Counted from the first letter of the stretch, positions 32,565 to 41,124 are shown. The stretch is DNA of 45,981 nucleotides from JAQVOO01 sp964524755 (GCA_964524755.1 CAZGDR010000008.1:1-45981), one strand, 5' to 3'. The notes: generated by a model not told the origin, from the sequence alone. Numbers and translations are program-made.

Positions 32565-33482
32565 GTGGGATCTATCGCCGAATTTTTCCAACACTTCATG
32601 AATGGACTGACCTTAGGGGGTATCTATGCGCTTATAGCGCTGGGATACACAATGGTATATGGCATTCTGAAATTCATTAACTTTGCTCATGGGGACATAC
32701 TAATGGTCGGTTCCTACATCGGGCTATTTACCTATGATGCCATCCGAGGACAGACCATGGGGCCATGGACGATTGCTGCCTTTTTCATTGCTATGTTGGC
32801 TGGTATGTTGTTTAGTGCAGCATTGGGGATGGTCATTGAACGCGTTGCCTACAAACCACTAAGGAGAGCTACCCGTCTGGCACCATTGCTTTCTGCAATT
32901 GGTGTTTCATTCATTCTTAGTAACATGGCAGCTTGGATGTGGGGTACGAAGTCTAGGAAGCTCGACTATCCGTTTGATAACACTCCCGTCAATATTGGTG
33001 GAGTCTCGATTACTCCTCACCAATTATTAATACTTGCGGTTGTTATTATAACGATGGTCTCTCTTAAACTATTTGTTGATCGCTCTCGGATTGGTAAGGC
33101 TATGCGAGCTACAAGCCTCGATCAAGATACAGCTAAACTAATGGGAATTAAAGCTGATAAGATTATTGCTATCACTTTTGCGATTGGCTCTGCTTTAGCT
33201 GCTACAGCCGGTTTTTTAATTGCTTTAGAAATTAAAGTGTATCCTTCCATGGGAACTATGACTGGTTTAAAAGCCTTTGTAGCTGCAGTTGTGGGAGGGA
33301 TTGGTAATATCTCTGGTGCTATGTTAGGTGGGATTTTATTAGGTTTACTAGAGACGTTTGGTGTTGCATTGCTTGGAATCCCGTATGGATTACGTGATAC
33401 GATTGCATTTGTTGCACTTATCATTATCCTGTTAGTAAAACCTGAAGGTTTGCTGGGCAAGGCTGAAAAGGAGAAAGTATAA
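32565..33482 (+). CDS. livH: Branched-chain amino acid ABC transporter permease LivH
   Basis: A 305-aa inner-membrane permease with eight or more hydrophobic segments. It carries LGGIYALIALGYTMVYGI at the start, NFAHGD, and the cytoplasmic coupling helix RATSLDQDTAKLMGI. A GTG at 32565 with AAGGAG 6 nt upstream gives the normal N terminus; an ATG further upstream lies inside the intergenic hairpins. Its stop codon shares a base with the livM ATG. Confidence 0.92.
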   Translation: MGSIAEFFQHFMNGLTLGGIYALIALGYTMVYGILKFINFAHGDILMVGSYIGLFTYDAIRGQTMGPWTIAAFFIAMLAGMLFSAALGMVIERVAYKPLRRATRLAPLLSAIGVSFILSNMAAWMWGTKSRKLDYPFDNTPVNIGGVSITPHQLLILAVVIITMVSLKLFVDRSRIGKAMRATSLDQDTAKLMGIKADKIIAITFAIGSALAATAGFLIALEIKVYPSMGTMTGLKAFVAAVVGGIGNISGAMLGGILLGLLETFGVALLGIPYGLRDTIAFVALIIILLVKPEGLLGKAEKEKV

Positions 33483-34399
33483 TGCTTAACTTTATCCTGT
33501 TAATATTAATATATACTGGGGTGTATGCCCTTATGGCAATTGGACAAAACCTTATTACTGGGTATGTGGGGTTATTATCACTTACTCAAGCCGGGTTTTT
33601 TGCTATAGGTAGTTATGTAACCGCTATTTTGAGTGTCACCTATGGGTGGAACTTCTGGCTAACTATTCCGTTAGCTGCATTCGTAGCTGCTTTCTTTGGA
33701 CTCCTGATTGGATTGCCGACTTTGCGGTTAAAAGGAGACTATCTGGCTATTGCTACTTTAGGGTTCGGTGAAATAGTACGTAACATTTTGAATAACTGGG
33801 ACAGCCTTACTAATGGTCCTATGGGAATTCAACGCATCCCGATGATTACGTTGTTTGGAATAACAATAAGTCCTTATAAGAAATGGGGGTTCTTAATCCT
33901 CGTCTGGATATTTGTATTGATCGCCTATTTCTTATTTAATCGTTTAGCAAAATCCCGATTGGGACGTGCCCTTGAAGCCGTCAGGGAAGATGAGATTGCA
34001 GCTTCCTCCATGGGTATTAATGTAACGCGTTACAAAGTATGGGCATTTGTACTCGGAGCAGCTGTGGCCGGTGTCGCAGGGAGCTTACAGGCTGAGTTCA
34101 TCCTTTCAGTTACCCCAGGAGCCTTTACGTTCATGGTCTCGATTATGGTTCTCTGTATGGTTGTTTTGGGGGGTATGGGTAACTTTAAGGCCGTTATCTT
34201 AGGAGCTTTAATAATTCAGTTTATCTCATATTTTCCACAACTTGTTGGCCTGTCAAATGTAATTCCACCACAATTTAAACAGATCTTGTTTGGTTTAATT
34301 CTGGTAGTAATGATGATTTGGCGCCCTCAGGGTATTCTTGGTCGTGATACACGAAGCGCTCCTCGGCGTTTGTTTCGTTCAGGGGGAGGCCGTACATGA
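33482..34399 (+). CDS. livM: Branched-chain amino acid ABC transporter permease LivM
   Basis: A 305-aa inner-membrane permease pairing with LivH. Family marks: ALGQNL-like AIGQNLITGYVGLLSLTQAGF near the start, PTLRLKGDYLAIATLGFGEI, and the coupling helix LEAVREDEIAASSMGIN. It overlaps livH by one base and livG by four, so it is translationally coupled. Confidence 0.93.
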   Translation: MLNFILLILIYTGVYALMAIGQNLITGYVGLLSLTQAGFFAIGSYVTAILSVTYGWNFWLTIPLAAFVAAFFGLLIGLPTLRLKGDYLAIATLGFGEIVRNILNNWDSLTNGPMGIQRIPMITLFGITISPYKKWGFLILVWIFVLIAYFLFNRLAKSRLGRALEAVREDEIAASSMGINVTRYKVWAFVLGAAVAGVAGSLQAEFILSVTPGAFTFMVSIMVLCMVVLGGMGNFKAVILGALIIQFISYFPQLVGLSNVIPPQFKQILFGLILVVMMIWRPQGILGRDTRSAPRRLFRSGGGRT

Positions 34400-35175
34400 T
34401 GTTACTTGAAACTACTAAACTAACCCGCGCCTATGGGGGCGTAGTGGCTGTCAGTCAGGTTGACTTTCAAGTTCGTGAAGGATTAATTACTGGACTTATC
34501 GGACCTAACGGGGCTGGGAAAACTACTCTGTTTAATAATATGACGGGACTCGATACCCCGACGTCTGGCAGGGTCCATTTCAAAGGGGCGGATATCACCA
34601 ACCGTAGCGCCCATAAAATATGTCGGATGGGTATTGCCCGTACGTTCCAGAATATTAGATTATTTAAAGAGTTGTCAGTTTTAGAAAATGTTATGGTAGG
34701 GCTCCATTTTAAGACTGGTAAAAGCCCTTCTTCAAGTCGAGTTATGACAGCTATCCGTAGTTATCTGAATGTGGTTGATGAATATGAGTCCATGTATGAG
34801 TCGGCCATAAAATGGCTGGAGTTTTTCCACCTCGAGTCTTTACAGGATGAGCTTGCCATGAATCTTCCCTATGGGCACCAACGTGAGCTGGAGATTGCTA
34901 GAGCATTGGCTACAGACCCTATCATCCTCTTTCTGGATGAGCCCGCAGCTGGCATGAACCCTTTAGAGACCGATTCTTTAATGAAGACCATTCGGAGAAT
35001 TCGTGATTTAGGTATCACGGTTGTGCTGATTGAGCACGATATGAAATTGGTCATGAATATCTGTGATACGATTACCGTACTCAACTATGGTCAGAATATT
35101 GCCCAAGGGACTCCTACCGAAATCCGTCATGACCCTAAAGTGATTGAAGCCTATCTTGGAAAGGAAGAAGCATGA
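34396..35175 (+). CDS. livG: Branched-chain amino acid ABC transporter ATPase LivG
   Basis: A 259-aa cytoplasmic ATPase: Walker A GPNGAGKTT, the LivG-typical IARTFQNIRLFKELSVLENVMVG, signature region LPYGHQRELEIARAL (Tyr-Gly replaces Ser-Gly as in the family), Walker B ILFLDEPAAGMNP and switch His in LIEHDMK. Works with LivF on the LivHM channel. Two adjacent ATGs (34396, 34399) are possible starts. Confidence 0.95.
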   Translation: MMLLETTKLTRAYGGVVAVSQVDFQVREGLITGLIGPNGAGKTTLFNNMTGLDTPTSGRVHFKGADITNRSAHKICRMGIARTFQNIRLFKELSVLENVMVGLHFKTGKSPSSSRVMTAIRSYLNVVDEYESMYESAIKWLEFFHLESLQDELAMNLPYGHQRELEIARALATDPIILFLDEPAAGMNPLETDSLMKTIRRIRDLGITVVLIEHDMKLVMNICDTITVLNYGQNIAQGTPTEIRHDPKVIEAYLGKEEA

Positions 35176-35957
35176 GCAATTTATTGAATGTAGATTCGAT
35201 CAGTGTCTCTTATGGAAGCATTAAGGCGTTACGAGAAGTTAGCCTCCATGTAAAAGCAGGTGAAGTGGTCTGCCTTATTGGCGCCAATGGAGCCGGCAAG
35301 AGTACGTTACTTAAGGCGATTGTTGGGCTTGAACCAATTAATCATGGCTCAATTACCTATCAGGATCAACTGATAGCTCAAGCAGACACTAATGGGAAAG
35401 CAAAGCGATTTGGCCTACCTGGAAGACGTCCAAAAGGGCAGACTCGCAGTTTGCGAACCGATGAGATAGCCGGAATGGGTGTAGCTTTGGTTCCTGAAGG
35501 AAGACGAGTTTTTGCTGACATGACGGTTGAAGAAAATCTTGATATGGGAGCTTTTCTTGTCCATGATGATGAACTTATTGCTCGTAAAAAAGAGGAGATG
35601 TACGAATTCTTTCCCATCCTCGGAGCACGCCGCAAGCAAAAGACCCGTTCTCTGAGTGGAGGAGAACAGCAAATGTTGGCAATTGCTCGTGCCTTGATGA
35701 GTTCTCCTCGCTTGTTATTATTGGATGAACCTGGCTTGGGACTTGCCCCCCTTATAATTCAGAATATCTTTGAGAAAATTGATATTATTAACCGCGAAGA
35801 TGAAGTTACTGTATTCCTGGTTGAACAAAATGCTCGAATTGCTCTCAAAGCTTCCCACCGTGGATATGTTATGGAGAATGGGGTTATTGTCCTTTCGGAT
35901 CTTAGTACAAAATTGTTAGAAAATGAAAAAGTAAAAGCTGCATACCTAGGAGAATAG
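35172..35957 (+). CDS. livF: Branched-chain amino acid ABC transporter ATPase LivF
   Basis: A 261-aa cytoplasmic ATPase: Walker A GANGAGKST, PEGRRVFADMTVEENL, signature LSGGEQQMLAIARAL, Walker B LLLDEPGLGLAP. It is about 25 residues longer than usual because of a basic insertion around residues 66-93 (NGKAKRFGLPGRRPKGQTRS) between the Walker A domain and PEGRRVF. Overlaps livG by 4 nt and closes the transporter operon. Confidence 0.95.
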   Translation: MSNLLNVDSISVSYGSIKALREVSLHVKAGEVVCLIGANGAGKSTLLKAIVGLEPINHGSITYQDQLIAQADTNGKAKRFGLPGRRPKGQTRSLRTDEIAGMGVALVPEGRRVFADMTVEENLDMGAFLVHDDELIARKKEEMYEFFPILGARRKQKTRSLSGGEQQMLAIARALMSSPRLLLLDEPGLGLAPLIIQNIFEKIDIINREDEVTVFLVEQNARIALKASHRGYVMENGVIVLSDLSTKLLENEKVKAAYLGE

Positions 35958-36042
35958 GGTATGTGGTTCTTGGTGGAATTTTCTCCCCCTCTGGGGTACA
36001 ATCTAAGTAAGCCTTTTGGCTTTTACAGTGTTGGAGGTTGAG

Positions 36043-36687
36043 ATGATTATTGAAAGACGCATGACACGAAACCCAGTGACCGCTAGTCCTGACATGTCCG
36101 TATCAGAAGCTTCGGCATTAATGAAACGGGAAAAAGTGCATCGCCTTCCAGTGTTGGATAAAGATCGCAAATTGGTTGGTATTATTTCAGAAAAAGATAT
36201 CTTATATGCCTCGCCATCGCCTGTTAGTACTTTGTCAATTCACGAAATGGCCTATTTGCTGAGCCAACTGACGGTCAAGAAACTCATGACCCGTGATGTA
36301 GTGACTATAGACAAAGATACTACTGTAGAAGAAGCTGCTCGGTTAATGGTTGACCAAGACCTCTCCAGCCTTCCAGTATTAGAGGGTGACAAACTTATTG
36401 GTATTGTTTCTAAGAGTGATCTTTTTAAAATATTGCTCGAACTATTTGGAGCACGCCATTACGGCATTCGCATGAGTTTTTTGGTAGAAGACAAGCCAGG
36501 AGCAATTGCTGAAATCTCAAGTGTTCTCGCCTCGCATGGAGTCGATATCATAGCCTTTGGAACGTTCATGGGAACCGATTCTTCCAATGCTGTGTGTACC
36601 ATAAAAATGCAAGGGATCGCTATGGCGGAAGCCGTTGATTTAGTGAAACCTTTTGTTATGGAAGTGCTTGATGTGCGTGAGGTCTAG
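36043..36687 (+). CDS. Tandem CBS domain plus ACT domain protein (AcuB-like)
   Basis: A 214-aa cytosolic protein. CBS repeat 1 (about 1-60: MTRNPVTASPDMSVSEASAL) and repeat 2 (about 80-135: MTRDVVTIDKDTTVEEAARL) form an adenylate-sensing pair; residues 145-210 (SFLVEDKPGAIAEISSVLASHGVDI) are an ACT domain, usually an amino-acid sensor. The start follows GGAGGTTGAG. Located 85 bp after livF and adjoining the Smr gene, it may report amino-acid or energy state, but no partner enzyme is visible. Confidence 0.9.
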   Translation: MIIERRMTRNPVTASPDMSVSEASALMKREKVHRLPVLDKDRKLVGIISEKDILYASPSPVSTLSIHEMAYLLSQLTVKKLMTRDVVTIDKDTTVEEAARLMVDQDLSSLPVLEGDKLIGIVSKSDLFKILLELFGARHYGIRMSFLVEDKPGAIAEISSVLASHGVDIIAFGTFMGTDSSNAVCTIKMQGIAMAEAVDLVKPFVMEVLDVREV

Positions 36688-37140
36688 ATGGACTTTAAAG
36701 ATATTCTAGAACAATGGGAGGCTTCCCCGGAAGGAAAAAAAGCGGCTGGTAATGGCCGCTTTTCACATATCTTGCGAGAGAAAGAGGCGGGATTACATCA
36801 CGGAAAAACTCATAAAACTCGCAAGGGTTACCTCACTGGGAAAGCTTCCTTAGGACGCCTCAAAGCAATGCGACCACAAGCAGAAATCGATTTACACGGT
36901 TTAACTGGTGAAGAGGCACGCATTATGGTGCTTGAGTTCCTACAAGAATCAATTAACCAGCGTCTCCAGAAAGTAGGAATTGTGCATGGACGTGGATTAC
37001 ACTCGATTGATGGGAAGTCTGTACTCAGAGATGTAGTAAGAGAAGTGTTACAAAAATCCCCTTATGTACGCTCATATGAAAATCCTCCTCCGGTAGAAGG
37101 GGGGAGCGGAGCTGTCTGGGTTATTTTACAACGAGGATAG
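36688..37140 (+). CDS. Smr domain protein
   Basis: A 150-aa protein with a C-terminal Smr domain (about 65-150): the EIDLHGLTGEEA motif and VGIVHGRGLHSIDG, both diagnostic. Stand-alone Smr proteins are nucleases acting on DNA branches or, in some cases, on mRNA of collided ribosomes. The N-terminal 60 residues are basic and unstructured. The ATG directly follows the CBS-ACT stop codon, so the genes are cotranscribed. Confidence 0.9.
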   Translation: MDFKDILEQWEASPEGKKAAGNGRFSHILREKEAGLHHGKTHKTRKGYLTGKASLGRLKAMRPQAEIDLHGLTGEEARIMVLEFLQESINQRLQKVGIVHGRGLHSIDGKSVLRDVVREVLQKSPYVRSYENPPPVEGGSGAVWVILQRG

Positions 37141-37153
37141 TAGCGCGCAGGAC

Positions 37154-37372
37154 TTAGCGTTCTCGATAAATAATGCGACCTCTAGTCAGATCATAAGGAG
37201 ATAGCGCTACCCGAACGGTATCACCTGGGACGATTCTAATATAGTGCTTCCGCATCTTGCCCGAAAGATGGGCCAGAATCACGTGTCCATTGGGTAGTTC
37301 CACACGGAACATAGTGTTAGGAAGGGCTTCGCGTACGACCCCTTCGACTTCAATAGCTTCTTCTTTAGCCAC
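37154..37372 (-). CDS. infA: Translation initiation factor IF-1
   Basis: A 72-aa OB-fold protein that occupies the ribosomal A site during initiation. The sequence is near-complete IF-1: MAKEEAIEVEGVV, LPNTMFRVELPNGH, GKMRKHYIRIVPGD, YDLTRGRIIYR. It starts with GTG, with GGAGG 4 nt upstream. It is outside a ribosomal-protein operon here, transcribed alone from its own strong promoter and convergent with the Smr gene (13-bp gap, no terminator). Confidence 0.97.
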   Translation of the reverse strand: MAKEEAIEVEGVVREALPNTMFRVELPNGHVILAHLSGKMRKHYIRIVPGDTVRVALSPYDLTRGRIIYRER

Positions 37373-37417
37373 AAACCCTCCATTAGTGTGTGTCTCTTTG
37401 ACAGAGACAACTTACGA

Positions 37418-37446
37418 ATTGTAAGAAAAGGAACCGTCTTTGTCAA
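37418..37446 (-). promoter_or_regulatory. infA promoter
   Basis: Minus-strand TTGACA (37446-37441), 17-bp spacer, TACAAT (37423-37418), close to consensus. The leader then forms a TGTCTCT/AGAGACA hairpin (37391-37409) ending 8 nt before the Shine-Dalgarno. Confidence 0.8.
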
Positions 37447-37525
37447 CTCAACTGATGGGTTAAGGCTTAAAAGGGGTAGATGTAGTCGTTTTTATCCTAT
37501 TTAAGTTTATTATAGGTCGTTAGGA

Positions 37526-37555
37526 CAAAAAAATGACTGCCATAACAGCAGTCAT
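37526..37555 (-). terminator. Terminator of the sodium symporter gene
   Basis: Minus-strand ATGACTGC/GCAGTCAT, 8-bp stem with a 7-nt loop, followed by seven T. It lies 17 bp beyond the symporter stop. Confidence 0.9.
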
Positions 37556-37572
37556 TTGCAGAGTGAGGGTTA

Positions 37573-38961
37573 TTATCCCCGAATTAACGGTGCGAAAATA
37601 TTCCAGTACCCCATAATAAATACAAATATAACTAAGATTGGAAGGACGTAGGTAACATAGGTGCGAGCCCATGTAGGGAATTTAACACCTTTACCAGTGT
37701 CTGCTTCTTTGATGAATGCATTCCAACCCCAACCACGTTTGCTGCAGCAAAAGAGAAGGAATACTAATGACCCGAGAGGTAATAATGTTGAACTGACAAT
37801 CAAGTCTTCAAGATCTAATACGTTAGTACCAGGGCCTAATGGTTGGAAACCAGCGAGTAGGTTGAATCCAAGTACACATGGCATGGAAAGGATGATGATA
37901 GCTACGATATTAACCAACACGGCTTTCTTTCTTGACCACTTGTGGACATCCATCCAGTAGCTCACAATGTTTTCAAATACAGCAATGAGTGTTGATAGAG
38001 CAGCGAAAGCCATAAACACAAAGAACAAGGTTCCCCATACTCTACCACCTGGCATGGCATTGAAAATGTTGGGAAGGGTGATAAAGATAAGTGATGGACC
38101 AGCATCGGGAGCTACATTAAAAGCAAATGCGGCTGGGAAGATAATGAGACCACTCATCAGTGCCACAAAGGTATCCAGGGCAACGACGTTAATGGATTCT
38201 CCTGTCAGCGTGTGTTCTTTGCCAATATAACTACCAAAGATAGCCATACTTCCAATTCCAAGACTTAGGGTAAAGAAGGCTTGCCCCATGGCGGCATAGA
38301 TTGCATTCCAAATGCCGGATTCCTGTAAGCGGGCAAAATTAGGGAGAAGGTAAAATTTTAAACCTTCACTAGCACCAGGAAGGGTTACCGACTTAATAAC
38401 TAAAAGCAACATAACGGCTAAAAGTGCAGTCATCATGTATTTTGTAATTTTCTCAACCCCTTTTTGTAATCCCATGGCACAGACGCCTAACCCTAGCAGG
38501 GTTGCGAGAATCATCCAAAAAGTCATCTTCAGAGGATCTCCTAGTAAGCCCCCAAAATGGTTTCCTACCCCTACAGGGGTCAATCCACTCAAATTACCCT
38601 TAGCCATATAGAATAAGTAAGCAAATAGCCAACCACTTACCGTGGTATAAAACATCATTAAAACATAGTTTCCACCAATAGCAATAGGACCATAGCGATG
38701 CCAAGAGGTTCCCTTGGGTTGTAATGTCTTAAACGCTAAGCCTACATTCTGTCTCGATGCTCTTCCAACTGCAAATTCCATAACCATGATTGGTAGACCA
38801 AAAATCAGTAAGAAAAGGATATAAAGCAATACAAATGCCGCTCCTCCAAACTGTCCGGTTATAAAAGGGAATCGCCACACGTTTCCTAAACCGATAGCAC
38901 AACCTGCTGATAAAAAAATAAAGCCAATCCGGCTTCGTAGCAGTTCTCTTTCCTTTGGCAT
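37573..38961 (-). CDS. Sodium:neurotransmitter symporter family (NSS/SNF) transporter
   Basis: A 462-aa inner-membrane Na+-coupled amino-acid transporter of the LeuT fold, with 11-12 helices. The first helix carries AIGLGNVWRFPFITGQFGGAAF, the unwound substrate/Na+ site. The GMGQAFFTLSLG-like stretch (AAMGQAFFTLSLGIGS) is helix 6. The ATG at 38961 follows GAGGAGGA; a TTG 36 nt upstream lacks a Shine-Dalgarno. It is divergent from glyA and the glycine-cleavage genes, so glycine or serine uptake is plausible but not shown. Confidence 0.93.
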   Translation of the reverse strand: MPKERELLRSRIGFIFLSAGCAIGLGNVWRFPFITGQFGGAAFVLLYILFLLIFGLPIMVMEFAVGRASRQNVGLAFKTLQPKGTSWHRYGPIAIGGNYVLMMFYTTVSGWLFAYLFYMAKGNLSGLTPVGVGNHFGGLLGDPLKMTFWMILATLLGLGVCAMGLQKGVEKITKYMMTALLAVMLLLVIKSVTLPGASEGLKFYLLPNFARLQESGIWNAIYAAMGQAFFTLSLGIGSMAIFGSYIGKEHTLTGESINVVALDTFVALMSGLIIFPAAFAFNVAPDAGPSLIFITLPNIFNAMPGGRVWGTLFFVFMAFAALSTLIAVFENIVSYWMDVHKWSRKKAVLVNIVAIIILSMPCVLGFNLLAGFQPLGPGTNVLDLEDLIVSSTLLPLGSLVFLLFCCSKRGWGWNAFIKEADTGKGVKFPTWARTYVTYVLPILVIFVFIMGYWNIFAPLIRG

Positions 38962-39053
38962 CAAATCCTCCTCATGTGAAACAAGTTTCTTGTTCAACGT
39001 TTATAATGTTTTTATGACAATAGCATGAATTTGCAGGGATTGCATTGGTTTTC

Positions 39054-39083
39054 TTGACAATGTTGCTCTGAAAGAGGCACAAT
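39054..39083 (+). promoter_or_regulatory. glyA-gcvH promoter
   Basis: TTGACA at 39054-39059, an 18-bp spacer and CACAAT at 39078-39083. The leader is about 28 nt, so no riboswitch fits between promoter and start. Confidence 0.6.
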
Positions 39084-39117
39084 GCGGTAAAACGTGTCGT
39101 TATATAAGGAGTTTGCT

Positions 39118-40668
39118 ATGTCTCATTCCCCTATTTTACATGCATATCTAAGAAAAACACCAATCGAACAGGTCGATAGTGGTTTTATTGCCTATTTAGC
39201 AGCCCTAGAAAAGGTAGCTACTGTATCGCCACTTGTGGCTTCCCGTATTGTGCAGGAGCTGGCAGACCAACGGAGTCATTTGAAACTAATCGCCAGTGAA
39301 AATTATTCAAGTCTTGCTTGCCAGCTTTCTATGGGAAATTTGCTGACAGACAAATATGCCGAAGGGTTTGCCTATCACCGCTTCTATGCCGGTTGTGATA
39401 ATGTGGATGCCATCGAAGATTTTGCCTGTAAGCAAGCCCGTGAATTATTTGGGGCTGAACATGCCTATGTACAGGCCCATAGTGGAGCCGATGCCAACTT
39501 GATAGCCTATTGGGCTATCTTGAATACCAGAATTCAAGTTCCTGCACTCGAGAAAATTGGTATTACTAATCCTAGTGATTTATCACGAAAGCAGTGGGAT
39601 ACTGTGCGTGAAGCGATGGGGAATCAACGCCTATTAGGCCTCGACTACTACTCCGGGGGACACTTAACCCACGGTTATCGTCAAAACGTTTCAGCTCAAA
39701 TGTTTGATTCTTACGCCTATACTGTTGATGAAACCACAGGGCTCCTTGATTACGATAGCATTGAAAAACAGGCCAAAGAAATTAAACCTTTAATTCTTCT
39801 GGCTGGCTATAGTGCATACCCTCGGCTGATCGACTTTAAACGCATGAGTGAAATAGCCCATGCCGTTGGCGCTGTGTTCATGGTAGACATGGCTCACTTT
39901 GCGGGACTGGTGGCAGGGAAGGCCATGACGGGAGTGTATGATCCTGTGGCTTGGGCCGATGTAGTTACCACCACCACACATAAAACTCTCCGTGGTCCAC
40001 GCGGCGGAATGGTACTATGTAAAGAAGAGTTTGCCGACGCTGTAGATAAAGGGTGTCCTTTAGTCATAGGCGGACCATTACCGCATATGATGGCAGCTAA
40101 AGCAGTCGCCTTTACTGAAGCTTTAGAACCTTCATTTACGACCTATGCCAAAAAAGTGGTAGAAAACTCTAAAGCTTTGGCCGCAGCTTGTATGAGTGAG
40201 GGGATCACGATTGCAACTGGAGGCTCTGATAATCATCTTATGTTATTAGATGCTCGGAGTTTCGGTTTAAACGGTCGCCAGGCGGAGAGTGCTCTCCGTG
40301 AATGTGGGATTACTCTCAATCGTAATGCACTACCCTTCGATCCTAATGGGCCGTGGTATACCAGTGGCTTGCGTATTGGAACTCCTGCCGTGACGACGTT
40401 GGGGATGGGTAAAGAAGAGATGAAAGAGATTGCCTCTATTATTAAGTTAGTACTTGCCAATACCCAAGCAGCAATAATAAAGAAAGGTACTAAAGCGGGA
40501 CAACCCAGTAGAGCTAGATTCGTAACACCTGAGGCGATTAGCCTGAAAGCTCGTAAGAGAGTGCAGAGCCTCTTGGACCGTTTTGTTCTCTATCCAGAAC
40601 TTGACCTAGCACTTTTACTGGAGTATGTTCCTGTACAGAAGATAAAAGAAGGAGTGAGTGATGAGTAA
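39118..40668 (+). CDS. glyA: Serine hydroxymethyltransferase, long form
   Basis: A 516-aa PLP enzyme converting serine and tetrahydrofolate to glycine and methylene-tetrahydrofolate. Core motifs: LIASENYSS, DKYAEG, the PLP lysine in TTTTHKTLRGPRGG, and GLRIGTPAVTTLGM. It is about 100 residues longer than the E. coli enzyme, with an N-terminal extension of about 35 residues and an insertion around 130-180. The ATG follows AAGGAG; an in-frame TTG 24 nt upstream is rejected. It overlaps gcvH by 8 nt, coupling it to glycine cleavage, which regenerates methylene-THF and ammonia. Confidence 0.96.
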   Translation: MSHSPILHAYLRKTPIEQVDSGFIAYLAALEKVATVSPLVASRIVQELADQRSHLKLIASENYSSLACQLSMGNLLTDKYAEGFAYHRFYAGCDNVDAIEDFACKQARELFGAEHAYVQAHSGADANLIAYWAILNTRIQVPALEKIGITNPSDLSRKQWDTVREAMGNQRLLGLDYYSGGHLTHGYRQNVSAQMFDSYAYTVDETTGLLDYDSIEKQAKEIKPLILLAGYSAYPRLIDFKRMSEIAHAVGAVFMVDMAHFAGLVAGKAMTGVYDPVAWADVVTTTTHKTLRGPRGGMVLCKEEFADAVDKGCPLVIGGPLPHMMAAKAVAFTEALEPSFTTYAKKVVENSKALAAACMSEGITIATGGSDNHLMLLDARSFGLNGRQAESALRECGITLNRNALPFDPNGPWYTSGLRIGTPAVTTLGMGKEEMKEIASIIKLVLANTQAAIIKKGTKAGQPSRARFVTPEAISLKARKRVQSLLDRFVLYPELDLALLLEYVPVQKIKEGVSDE

Positions 40669-41047
40669 CATTCCAGCAGATTTACGGTATTCAAAAGACC
40701 ACGAATGGGTTCGTATTGATGGCGATTTAGCGTATGTTGGTATTACCGATTATGCTCAGGATTCTTTGGGTGAAGTCGTATACGTAGAATTGCCTCCAGT
40801 GGGTGAATCCTATGAAGCCAATGAAGAAATTGCAAATGTGGAGTCAGTTAAAGCAGCTAGTGCCATTTACAGCCCCATGGCTGGAACTGTCGCTGAGGTG
40901 AATGAAGAACTAGATGGTTCTCCTGATTTAATCAATGAGGACAGTTATACCCATTATTTATTTGTTCTAGAGAACTTTGATGAAACTGAATATGAAGATC
41001 TATTAGAGGCCTCAGGGTATGCAGAATTCCTCAAAACTTTAGATTAA
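40661..41047 (+). CDS. gcvH: Glycine cleavage system H protein
   Basis: A 128-aa lipoyl carrier protein moving the aminomethyl group between P, T and L proteins. The lipoyl-attachment lysine is K64 in NVESVKAASAIYSP. YSKDHEWVRIDGD opens the protein as usual. The ATG at 40661 lies inside the glyA 3' end with GGAG upstream. Normal length. A lipoyl-attachment enzyme is not in the window. Confidence 0.97.
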   Translation: MSNIPADLRYSKDHEWVRIDGDLAYVGITDYAQDSLGEVVYVELPPVGESYEANEEIANVESVKAASAIYSPMAGTVAEVNEELDGSPDLINEDSYTHYLFVLENFDETEYEDLLEASGYAEFLKTLD

Positions 41048-41076
41048 TGCAACAAAAGTACTAGACACTCTATAGA

Positions 41077-41121
41077 GCCTCCTATAAATTGTAATGATTA
41101 CAAAAATATTCCATTGGAGGC
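41077..41121 (+). promoter_or_regulatory. Fur-family-like palindrome and Shine-Dalgarno-pairing element before the outer-membrane protein
   Basis: The perfect 15-bp palindrome TTGTAATGATTACAA (41089-41103) resembles PerR/Zur-type boxes (PerR: TTATAATnATTATAA). In RNA it forms a 6-bp hairpin. Outside it, GCCTCC (41077-41082) can pair with GGAGGC (41116-41121), which contains the Shine-Dalgarno. A TAGACA/TATAAA promoter candidate (41062-41088, 15-bp spacer) would start transcription inside the palindrome, where a repressor would block it. Confidence 0.5.
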
Positions 41122-41124
41122 ACT

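Noticed and set aside
39000..39117. Possible glycine riboswitch before glyA or the symporter
   Set aside because: The glyA leader is only about 30 nt and no glycine-aptamer consensus (GGAGAG...GCCGAAGGGGCAA-type blocks) is present. None was seen before gcvH or gcvPA either.
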